Assembly: GCA_905192935.1 (NCBI GenBank)
Contig: CAJJMX010000032.1
Location: 1-12,599 of the forward strand
Direction of reading: 5' to 3'
Source of the DNA: an uncultured Mailhella sp.
Lineage (GTDB): Bacteria > Desulfobacterota > Desulfovibrionia > Desulfovibrionales > Desulfovibrionaceae
DNA: 12,599 nucleotides
In this document: one piece after another, positions 1 to 5,873 of the stretch
How the letters are laid out: each line of letters opens with the position of its first letter
Numbering within the stretch: position 1 is the first letter of the stretch
Translations under genes and position numbers: made by a program
The notes under the pieces: model-generated
Databases searched by the model: none
What the model saw: the letters and a program-made list of their open reading frames with translations, nothing else
Told to the model about the DNA's origin: nothing

Positions 1-2
1 AG

Positions 3-935
3 GACATCCGCTATTCCGAAGAGATCATGAAGCGCCTTGTGGACGCCTACCGCCGCATCCGCAATACCTGCCGCTACATTCTCGGCAGCATTCACGACCT
101 CACGCCTGAAAAGCTCGTGCCCTTCGCTTCCATGAAGCCGCTCGACCGCTATGTTCTGAGCCTCGTGGCCGCCTTCCACGAATCTGCGGAGACCGCCTAT
201 CAGGAATATGAGTTCCACAAGGTGTTCCAGGGCCTGCACGGCCTGTGCGCCACGGAGCTTTCGGCCTTCTATCTCGACGTGCTCAAGGATCGTCTGTACT
301 CCTCGCTGCCCGACAGCGCCGAGCGTCGTTCCGCCCAGAGCGCTCTCTATCAGATGCTGCTCATCATGCTGCGCGACATGGCGCCCATCATGAGCTTCAC
401 CGCCGAAGAAGTGTTCCGCTATCTGCCCGAGGCCCTGAAGCCCGTGGACGCCGAAGGAAAGAGCGTGGTCACCGTGTTCGCCATGCCTGCCGTGGATGCG
501 GCGAAGTTCCGTCTCTCCGACGACGAGCGCGGCGCATGGGAGATGGTCATGGACATCCGTGCCGGCGTCACCCGCGCCATCGAGCCCCTGCGCAAGGACG
601 GCGTCATCGGCCATGCGCTCGACACGCACGTCACCCTGTACGTGGATGACAAGCTGCGTGCGGCCATTGCCGACAGCGGTGCCGACATGCGCTCGGTGTG
701 CATCGTGTCGCAGCTTGATCTGGCTCCCTTCAAGGACGCTCCCGTGGACGCGCTGGCCAGCGCCCAGCTCGACGAGTGCCCCGGCCTTGCCGTGCGCGTG
801 AAGAAGGCCGACGGCGAGAAGTGCGAGCGCTGCTGGATGTACTCCGACAAGATCGGTTCCGATCCCGAGCATCCCACGCTGTGTCCGCGCTGCGCTGCGG
901 TCATGAAGGAACTTGAGGCCGGAGAAAAGGAGTGA
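3..935 (+). CDS. ileS: Isoleucyl-tRNA synthetase, C-terminal part (5' end outside window)
   Basis: This is the end of a cytoplasmic class I aminoacyl-tRNA synthetase that charges tRNA-Ile. The reading frame is open from base 3, so the gene begins upstream; the ATG at 27 is internal. The visible part starts in the helical anticodon-binding domain (AYRRIRNT, then a stretch beginning RYILGSIHDL). It ends in the zinc-binding tail typical of bacterial IleRS: CERC and CPRC pairs, with cysteine codons at 822, 831, 882 and 891. The HIGH and KMSKS active-site motifs would lie upstream of the window. The stop codon overlaps the lspA start (GTGA, 932-935), so translation is probably coupled; ileS-lspA is a common bacterial pair. 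The zinc motif excludes ValRS and LeuRS well. No frameshift or odd codon use is seen. Confidence 0.96.
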   Translation, partial: DIRYSEEIMKRLVDAYRRIRNTCRYILGSIHDLTPEKLVPFASMKPLDRYVLSLVAAFHESAETAYQEYEFHKVFQGLHGLCATELSAFYLDVLKDRLYSSLPDSAERRSAQSALYQMLLIMLRDMAPIMSFTAEEVFRYLPEALKPVDAEGKSVVTVFAMPAVDAAKFRLSDDERGAWEMVMDIRAGVTRAIEPLRKDGVIGHALDTHVTLYVDDKLRAAIADSGADMRSVCIVSQLDLAPFKDAPVDALASAQLDECPGLAVRVKKADGEKCERCWMYSDKIGSDPEHPTLCPRCAAVMKELEAGEKE

Positions 936-1432
936 AAGGGGCGGTAAACCGCCATATCGTCGTCTTTGGGGTGGCGCTGGTCTGGCTTGTGCTGGACCAG
1001 CTCACCAAGGCGGCAATTACGGCAGGCATGGCCGTGGGCAGCGGATTTTCCGTCATCGACGGCTGCTTCAACGTCGTGCATGTGCTCAACCGCGGCGCCG
1101 CCTTCGGCTTTCTGAACAGCGAGGAGACGAACTGGCAGTTCTGGCTGTTTCTTGCGGCCGCGCTGCTCGTGGCGGGCGTCATCGTGCATATCGTGCGCAC
1201 GTCTCCCTACAGCCGCACGCTGTTCATAGGTCTGGGGAGCATACTCGGCGGAGCGGCGGGCAATCTCATCGACCGGGTGCGCTTCCGTGCCGTGACCGAC
1301 TTTCTTGACGTGTACTGGGGAGAGTGGCACTGGCCCGCGTTCAACGTGGCGGACATTGCCATTTGTCTCGGAGTGTTCCTTGCCGGACTCGCGCTTCTTC
1401 GGCAGGGACGAGAAGACGACGGGGGAAAATAG
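932..1432 (+). CDS. lspA: Lipoprotein signal peptidase (signal peptidase II)
   Basis: This inner-membrane aspartyl protease cleaves the signal peptide of diacylated prolipoproteins just before the lipidated cysteine. The product has 166 residues, normal for the family, with four hydrophobic segments (about 9-21, 69-88, 96-112, 139-157). Family motifs are all present: LDQLTK (21-26), NRGAAFGFL (53-61), GGAAGNLIDR (106-115), TDF (122-124) and FNVAD (137-141). The two expected catalytic aspartates are D114 and D141, the same numbers as in E. coli LspA. The start is GTG at 932; GGAG at 921-924 is a fitting ribosome site, and the start overlaps the ileS stop. The next genes encode a small membrane protein and a lipoprotein that is a likely substrate. 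Confidence 0.97.
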   Translation: MKGAVNRHIVVFGVALVWLVLDQLTKAAITAGMAVGSGFSVIDGCFNVVHVLNRGAAFGFLNSEETNWQFWLFLAAALLVAGVIVHIVRTSPYSRTLFIGLGSILGGAAGNLIDRVRFRAVTDFLDVYWGEWHWPAFNVADIAICLGVFLAGLALLRQGREDDGGK

Positions 1433-1434
1433 CC

Positions 1435-1989
1435 GTGCTCATTTCCGACCTCAGCAGCGAACAGCTGCTCATGCTCATCGTTCCGGCTCTGCCCAACATG
1501 TGGGCCCTGAAGCATGCCATGTACCACGACTTTCCTACGACGCAGGAAAAATACCGCTGGATGATGGCCTGCGTGTTCGTGCCCTGCCTTGCGGGCGTGG
1601 CCTACTACTTTGTGGGCAGAAAGCACGCCAGCAAGGAAAAGGTGGACATACGCACGAGGATAGAGGCCGAGCGGGCCCGGGCCGCCGGGGAAAAGGCGAA
1701 GGGTGCGGAAGTCGTTGCAGCCGCGGCGGAAGGCGTGAGCGCGGCGGAACCTGTCATGGAGGATGCCTCCTGCGCATCTTCCGACAGAGCCTTTCCTGCC
1801 GGCGCCGGGGAAATGGCCGACGGCTCCTTTGTAAGTGCTGACGGCATGCGGAGGGAAGAAGCCTCATCGTCTGCCGGAACGCATCCTGAGCAGAGCAGTG
1901 AAGCCTCGGCTCCCCGTGTGCACAGGAGCGCCGGAGGCGACGAATGGTCCTTCGGATGTCCCGACGAGGGCGGGAAGCCGAAGGCGTGA
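1435..1989 (+). CDS. Small membrane protein with a PLDc_N-like segment and a long charged tail
   Basis: This is a protein of about 184 residues of unknown function. I chose GTG at 1435, two bases after the lspA stop, because a GGGGGAA ribosome site sits 8 bases upstream (1420-1427); the frame is also open inside lspA, but that extension is not supported. Residues 1-65 resemble the phospholipase D N-terminal membrane module (PLDc_N): LPNMWALKHA, an acidic EK near residue 38, then one membrane span (about 42-60) containing FVPCLAG and ending YYFVGRK. The rest (65-184) is rich in Ala, Glu, Ser and Gly and is probably disordered and cytoplasmic. No catalytic HKD motif follows, so it is not a phospholipase or cardiolipin synthase by itself. 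It probably shares the lspA transcript. The membrane module is fairly sure; the function is unknown. Confidence 0.72.
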   Translation: MLISDLSSEQLLMLIVPALPNMWALKHAMYHDFPTTQEKYRWMMACVFVPCLAGVAYYFVGRKHASKEKVDIRTRIEAERARAAGEKAKGAEVVAAAAEGVSAAEPVMEDASCASSDRAFPAGAGEMADGSFVSADGMRREEASSSAGTHPEQSSEASAPRVHRSAGGDEWSFGCPDEGGKPKA

Positions 1990-1998
1990 ATTTTTGAC

Positions 1999-2054
1999 GG
2001 AAGTTCCGGGCCGGGGCCGCGGCAGGATATGTCCCGGGCCGGAGCGGAACTTTC
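1999..2054 (+). promoter_or_regulatory. Long imperfect inverted repeat in the leader before ybgF
   Basis: Bases 1999-2014 and 2039-2054 are complementary at 13 of 16 positions by eye (arms GGAAGTTCCG... and ...CGGAACTTTC), with a 24-base loop. A second, perfect hairpin follows at 2066-2080 (GCGGGC, loop ACG, GCCCGC). Together they occupy most of the 117-base gap between the PLDc_N-like gene and the YbgF-like gene. The first structure is followed by TTTCTTG, a poor T tract, so it could be a weak terminator, an attenuator or an mRNA-stability element. No convincing promoter was seen in the gap. Confidence 0.4.
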
Positions 2055-2106
2055 TTGCAACGGGGGCGGGCACGGCCCGCGTCCTCATCATTCAGGAGAA
2101 AAGGTC

Positions 2107-2958
2107 ATGGAGCTTTTTAAATGGGGCCGGAGTCTCGCCCTGTTGTCCCTGCCTCTGATGCTGACGGCGTGTGTGACGAGCAGCGAGCATAATGCCCTTC
2201 AGGCCCAGGTCAATCAGATCAACCGTCAGGTGAGCAGCAGCCAGACCAATCAGGCCGACAGCTGGTCGCAGCTCATGGAAATGCGTCAGGAACTGTCGGA
2301 GCTGCGCGGACAGCTGGACACGCTGAACTATGCTCTCCAGCGCGCGGGCGGCGCGCAGAAGATGGCCGATACGCTGGCCGTGCACGACCGTGCCCTGCAT
2401 CTTTTGGAAAGCCAGATGGCGCTGGATCTTCAGCTCGGCGGCGAACAGCCCGGTCAGCCCGGCGTGCCCGGCGCCGACGCTTCGGCCGTGCCCGGTGCAC
2501 AGGCAGCCGCTCCTTCCGTTGCCGCTGCGCCCGCCGCTCAGCCCGCCGCTCAGCCCGCCGCCCAGCCCGCGGCCAATGTGGACATGGCGCAGGCGTTGTA
2601 CGACAACGGCATGAAGTCCTTCAACTCCCGCAACTATCAGGCCGCGCTGCGCTCCTTCAGCGACTTCACCAAGACCTACCCCAAGAACAAGCTGGTTTCC
2701 AATGCCTGGTTCTGGCAGGGCGAGTGTCAGTATCAGCTGAAGAATTACGCCGAAGCCGCGCTGGCCTATGAGAACGTCATCTCCGGCTATCCCAACAGCG
2801 TGAAGGCTCCGGCCTCTTACCTGAAGCAGGGCATGTCCTTCCTTCAGCTCAACAAGAAGGCCGCGGCCAAGCAGCGTCTTACCGAACTTACCCGCAAGTT
2901 CCCCAAGGCGCCCGAAGCCACCCGTGCCAAGCAGGTCATTTCCCAGAACAAGCTGTAG
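2107..2958 (+). CDS. cpoB: YbgF/CpoB-type tol-pal associated TPR protein, lipoprotein form
   Basis: This is a periplasm-facing protein of 283 residues. In E. coli, CpoB/YbgF works with TolA and PBP1B to coordinate outer-membrane constriction with peptidoglycan synthesis. The start is ATG at 2107, with AGGAG at 2094-2098; the open frame upstream of it lies in the structured leader. Residues 1-22 are a lipoprotein signal with lipobox LTAC, so Cys22 would be lipidated after LspA cleavage. Val follows Cys22, which suggests outer-membrane sorting by E. coli rules. Residues about 25-110 are a coiled coil (trimerisation region in the family). Residues 112-157 are a Pro/Ala/Gln/Gly linker. Residues about 160-283 form three TPR-like repeats (FNSRNYQAAL; LKNYAEAALAYE; LNKKAAAKQRL). 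E. coli CpoB is soluble rather than lipidated. No tol or pal genes are in the window. Family call sure; exact role inferred. Confidence 0.9.
   Translation: MELFKWGRSLALLSLPLMLTACVTSSEHNALQAQVNQINRQVSSSQTNQADSWSQLMEMRQELSELRGQLDTLNYALQRAGGAQKMADTLAVHDRALHLLESQMALDLQLGGEQPGQPGVPGADASAVPGAQAAAPSVAAAPAAQPAAQPAAQPAANVDMAQALYDNGMKSFNSRNYQAALRSFSDFTKTYPKNKLVSNAWFWQGECQYQLKNYAEAALAYENVISGYPNSVKAPASYLKQGMSFLQLNKKAAAKQRLTELTRKFPKAPEATRAKQVISQNKL
2530..2577 (+). repeat. 12-base tandem repeat encoding Pro-Ala-Ala-Gln
   Basis: There are two identical 12-base units (CCCGCCGCTCAG at 2530 and 2542), a third with one change (2554), and a partial fourth (2566-2577). They encode the PAAQ stretch of the linker between the coiled coil and the TPR domain of the YbgF-like protein. 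Gain or loss of a unit keeps frame and would only change linker length. Confidence 0.85.
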
Positions 2959-3047
2959 TTCTGCGGCGGGACGGGAGATCGGCGGCCGCTTTTGAAAAGG
3001 ATGCCGTCGCATCTTCCCGTTCTTCTTCGTGATGAAACGGCGTTTTC

Positions 3048-3080
3048 GAGCCCGGCGCTTTTCGGCGTCGGGCTCTTTGA
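3048..3080 (+). terminator. Probable intrinsic terminator after the ileS-lspA-ybgF group
   Basis: The arms GAGCCCGGCGC (3048-3058) and GCGTCGGGCTC (3065-3075) form an 11-bp stem with one G-T wobble and a TTTTCG loop, followed by TTTGATGT. The T tract is short. It lies about 90 bases after the ybgF stop. A smaller hairpin (GATGC, CGTC, GCATC; 3000-3013) comes before it. Confidence 0.6.
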
Positions 3081-3138
3081 TGTCCTTTCGGCTGAAAGTT
3101 CGGTCCCTTCGGAAAGTACCTGAGCCGCCTTTTGGTGC

Positions 3139-3410
3139 CGGGGGGGGCGCCCTCGGGGAGCAAAAGCACAAGAGGAAAGCACCGTGGAAAATATCGTCAC
3201 GGGACTTTGCGCCCTTGGGGAGCCAAAACGGGGTCATCGTGAACGGAAATTTCCGGATGCGGGGCTCCTCTCCCGAGGGGAGCCCAAGTTGCCGCCGCGC
3301 GGTGTCAGCTCTCGACCGGCGGAGCTCTGCGCCCGCGGGGAGCAGAACGAAAAGACGGAGCTCACCAAGGGTCATATGACGCGGTCTCAGCTCCGCGGGG
3401 AGCCAAGGCC
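3139..3410. repeat. Five degenerate GC-rich repeats in a 60-base rhythm (unclassified array)
   Basis: Five copies of a roughly 30-base element lie at 3139-3168, 3201-3230, 3261-3290, 3321-3350 and 3381-3410. Each carries an invariant GGGGAGC (first G at 3155, 3217, 3277, 3337, 3397), so the spacing is 62, 60, 60, 60. By-eye consensus is GGGGCTCTGCGCCC, then GC, GGGGAGC and CAAAA. Compared copies match at about 14-20 of 30 positions. The roughly 30 bases between copies look unrelated to each other. Several copies can fold as a hairpin: copy 3 pairs GGGCTCC with GGAGCCC, copy 5 pairs GCTCC with GGAGC. No sixth clear copy is seen at 3457 or upstream of 3139. The array sits in a 674-base gap (2959-3632) with no gene I can support. 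Identity is unknown. Confidence 0.75.
3244..3255. other. Perfect 12-base palindrome CGGAAATTTCCG
   Basis: This is an AT-centred perfect palindrome in the variable stretch between repeat copies 2 and 3. It is operator-like in form, but no binding protein can be named. Confidence 0.5.
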
Positions 3411-3507
3411 GGTCGACGCCCTGTCCGGGGCTTTTCCCAAAAACGGTCGGCGCTCCTTGCTCTTCGGAAAATGCGGCGGAGCCCGACGCCGGAGAAAGAG
3501 GCGGAAC

Positions 3508-3519
3508 CGCGGATCCGCG
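3508..3519. other. Perfect 12-base palindrome CGCGGATCCGCG
   Basis: This perfect palindrome lies about 32 bases upstream of the -35 box of the helicase promoter. A 10-base near-tandem (CCGGCCCGTA, CCGGCCCGAG; 3521-3540) lies between the two. It could be an operator or a chance GC-rich dyad. Confidence 0.45.
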
Positions 3520-3550
3520 TCCGGCCCGTACCGGCCCGAGCCCCGCTCAC

Positions 3551-3579
3551 TTGGCAACCGGGGAAGAATCGGCTATAAT
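3551..3579 (+). promoter_or_regulatory. Near-consensus sigma70 promoter of the helicase operon
   Basis: TTGGCA (3551-3556, 5 of 6 to consensus), a 17-base spacer and TATAAT (3574-3579, 6 of 6). Transcription would start near 3586, leaving an AT-rich leader of about 47 bases. The ribosome site AGGA (3622-3625) is 7 bases before the ATG at 3633. It is the clearest promoter in the window and points at the helicase-unknown-trmI genes. Confidence 0.85.
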
Positions 3580-3632
3580 ATTCCGTTTTCTCAAGATAGT
3601 CATATACTTCATTCTTTTATCAGGATTCGCCA

Positions 3633-5387
3633 ATGTCGGATACCATAACAAACGACGAGGAGCTTCAGATCACGGCTCCTGAACATTCCCTGCCGCCCTG
3701 CACGCTGGAAGAGCTGCCCGAAGTCATGCAGCAGGCCTGCGCGCGTGCGGGCTGGACGCGCCTCATGCCCGTGCAGACGCATGCGCTTCCCTATCTCATG
3801 GCCGGTCGCGACCTCATGGTGCAGTCCCGCACGGGCAGCGGCAAGACCGGCGCGTACCTGCTGCCGCTTCTCTCCCTGCTCGATCCCGCGGAAAAAAAGC
3901 CGCAGGCCCTCATTCTTGCGCCCACGCGCGAGCTGGCAAGCCAGGTGGAGCACGAGGCCAGGATCCTTTTCGAGGGCACGGGACTTGCCGTGACCGCTCT
4001 TTACGGCGGCGTGGGCTACGGCCGTCAGCTCGAGGCCCTGCGCGAAGGCGTTCAGGTCATCGTGGGCACTCCCGGCCGCGTGCTCGACCATCTTCTGCGC
4101 CGCACCCTTTCTCTCGACGCTCTGCGCGCCCTTGTTTTCGATGAGGCGGACAGGATGCTCTCCATCGGCTTCTACCCCGACATGAAGGAGATTCAGCGCT
4201 ATCTGCCCTCGCATCCCATGCTCTGCACGCTTTTTTCCGCCACGTATCCTCAGCATGTGCTGAATCTTGCCGGGGAATTTCTGCGCGAGCCCGAGATGCT
4301 CAGTCTCTCGCAGGGACAGGTGCATGTGGCCACCATCCAGCATTTCTTCGTGGAATGCGGCCGTATGGACAAGGACCGCACGCTGGTGCGCCTCATGGAA
4401 ACCGAGAATCCCACATCGGCCATCATTTTCTGCAACACCAAGTCCAACGTGCACTACGTCACCGCCGTGCTCAAGGGCTTCGGCTACAACGCCGACGAGC
4501 TTTCCGCCGATCTTTCCCAGAACAGGCGCGAGGATGTGCTGAACCGCCTGCGCGAGGGCAAGGTGCGTCTTCTCGTGGCCACCGACGTGGCCGCCCGCGG
4601 CATAGACATTCCCGCGCTTTCCCATGTGTTCCTCTACGAGCCGCCGGAAGACCGCGAGTCCTACATCCATCGCGCGGGCCGCACCGGGCGCGCCGGAGCG
4701 GCGGGCACGGTCATTTCCCTTGTGGACATCATGGAGAAGATGGAGCTTCTGCGCATCGCCTCCTTCTACCGCATAGACCTCGTGCCTCTGGCCAATCCCA
4801 CGGACGAGGACGTGGCCGTGGCCGTCGGACACCGTGAAACGGCGCTGCTCGACGCCCGCCGCAGAGCCTGCACCGGACTGCAGCTTGAACGCGTCCGCAG
4901 ATACCTCCCTCTGGTGAAGGAACTTGCCGGAAGCGACGACGAGGATCAGCTGCTTCTTCTGGCGCTGCTCATGGACGCCGATTATCAGCGCAGTCTCGGC
5001 ATGGAACAGTCGCTTCCCCGTCCCCGCTCGGAAAGGGATAACGGACGCTCGTCCCAGCGTCGCGGCAAGGGCCGCAGCGCTGAAGGCGCGGAATCCGGGG
5101 AAGGGGAGAAGTCCCGCTCGAAAAAGCGCAGACGCGGCAGAGGCCGCGGCGCTGAGGGCGAAGCCGGAGCGGAAGCTGCGGGCTCTGCCGCAGAAACGCA
5201 GGAGACTTCCGGCAATGACGTTTCCGCTGCCGGATCTTCCGCGGAAGGTGAAAGTCCGTCGGCCGGCGAAGGCCGCTCCCGTCGTCCGCGTCGTCGTTCC
5301 CGTCGCCGTTCCCGTGCTGAAGACGGTGCGGAGAACGGAGGTGAAAGAGCGGCGGAACCTTCTTCGCAGGCGGGCGAAACGGAGTAG
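3633..5387 (+). CDS. DEAD-box ATP-dependent RNA helicase
   Basis: This is a 584-residue RNA helicase of superfamily 2, expected to unwind structured RNA in ribosome assembly or mRNA decay. All core motifs are visible: motif Q (GW...LMPVQ, about 40-48), I (SRTGSGKT, 65-72), Ia (PTREL, 97-101), Ib (TPGR, 146-149), II (DEAD, 170-173), III (SAT, 202-204), IV (IIFCNT, 264-269), V (ATDVAARGID, 316-325) and VI (HRAGRTGRAG, 346-355). The core ends near 400. A helical stretch to about 460 is followed by a 120-residue low-complexity tail rich in Arg, Ser, Gly and Glu, likely for RNA binding. It lacks the recognisable DbpA-type RNA-binding domain of CsdA/DbpA, so I give no symbol; RhlE- or CshA-like are possible. 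It is first in an operon behind a strong promoter. Confidence 0.95.
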   Translation: MSDTITNDEELQITAPEHSLPPCTLEELPEVMQQACARAGWTRLMPVQTHALPYLMAGRDLMVQSRTGSGKTGAYLLPLLSLLDPAEKKPQALILAPTRELASQVEHEARILFEGTGLAVTALYGGVGYGRQLEALREGVQVIVGTPGRVLDHLLRRTLSLDALRALVFDEADRMLSIGFYPDMKEIQRYLPSHPMLCTLFSATYPQHVLNLAGEFLREPEMLSLSQGQVHVATIQHFFVECGRMDKDRTLVRLMETENPTSAIIFCNTKSNVHYVTAVLKGFGYNADELSADLSQNRREDVLNRLREGKVRLLVATDVAARGIDIPALSHVFLYEPPEDRESYIHRAGRTGRAGAAGTVISLVDIMEKMELLRIASFYRIDLVPLANPTDEDVAVAVGHRETALLDARRRACTGLQLERVRRYLPLVKELAGSDDEDQLLLLALLMDADYQRSLGMEQSLPRPRSERDNGRSSQRRGKGRSAEGAESGEGEKSRSKKRRRGRGRGAEGEAGAEAAGSAAETQETSGNDVSAAGSSAEGESPSAGEGRSRRPRRRSRRRSRAEDGAENGGERAAEPSSQAGETE

Positions 5388-5391
5388 TACC

Positions 5392-5862
5392 GTGCGAATG
5401 TCCGGCACGGTGGTCGATCCGCAGGCAGGCAATGCCAGTCCCGAAGCTCTTGTCAAAACCTTCGAGGCGCTGCTTGCCGAAGCGGATTTCACCGCCTTTC
5501 TGAAAATGCTCGGTATCGGCCGCATGGCCTTTTCCGCAAGGCGCGCCATGCAGCCCGTGTTCACGGCTCTTTGCATAGGGGTGTGGCGTCTTGCTCTGAA
5601 AAGAGCCGTGCCCGACAGCTGCGACGAGGCCTATGAGGCCTATCTCGCCACGCTCTGGCCGAAGATGAAGGATGCCGATGCCTTCATGGTGCTCGTGCGC
5701 GATGTGGCGCTGCACATGCCGAAGAGCGGTGAGGAGGACTTCACGCCCACGGCGGGAGATATGTTCGTCCGTGCGGGCAAGAAGCCCGATCAGGCCGCTC
5801 TCGTGGGCATGGCGCTCTTTCTGCGCCGCATGTACGACTATTTCTTCAACCATCTCATGTAA
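5392..5862 (+). CDS. Unrecognised 156-residue protein between helicase and trmI
   Basis: I do not recognise this family. The GTG start at 5392 is preferred because GGAG (5381-5384) lies 7 bases upstream; ATG at 5398 is the alternative and would be 13 bases from it. The frame also runs open back into the helicase tail, but that part is the helicase read in another frame. The product looks soluble and mainly helical: segments about 16-45 (PEALVKTFEALLAEADF) and 50-70, then 75-110 (SCDEAYEAYLATLWPKMKDA), ending YDYFFNHLM. There is no signal peptide, clear membrane span, metal-cluster motif or nucleotide-binding motif. It begins 4 bases after the helicase stop and ends 11 bases before trmI, so it is almost certainly co-transcribed with two RNA-acting enzymes. 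A role around tRNA or ribosomes is only inferred from position. Confidence 0.78.
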   Translation: MRMSGTVVDPQAGNASPEALVKTFEALLAEADFTAFLKMLGIGRMAFSARRAMQPVFTALCIGVWRLALKRAVPDSCDEAYEAYLATLWPKMKDADAFMVLVRDVALHMPKSGEEDFTPTAGDMFVRAGKKPDQAALVGMALFLRRMYDYFFNHLM

Positions 5863-5873
5863 CAGGAATAATT

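Noticed and set aside
1324..1434. N-terminal extension of the PLDc_N-like protein into lspA
   Set aside because: It overlaps the essential C-terminal part of lspA, and the GTG at 1435 has a good ribosome site.
2029..2106. N-terminal extension of the YbgF-like protein
   Set aside because: It would bury the signal peptide and lipobox behind 26 residues; ATG 2107 has a good AGGAG.
2092..3375. 427-codon minus-strand frame spanning ybgF and the repeat array
   Set aside because: Half of it is antisense to the YbgF-like gene, and the rest is Arg/Pro-rich translation of the GC-rich gap with no domain.
3139..3410. Functional CRISPR array
   Set aside because: Spacing fits, but repeats differ at a third or more of their positions, no two copies are identical, and no cas gene is in the window.
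3609..5576. 655-codon minus-strand open frame opposite the helicase
   Set aside because: It overlaps a certain helicase gene and shows no recognisable domain.
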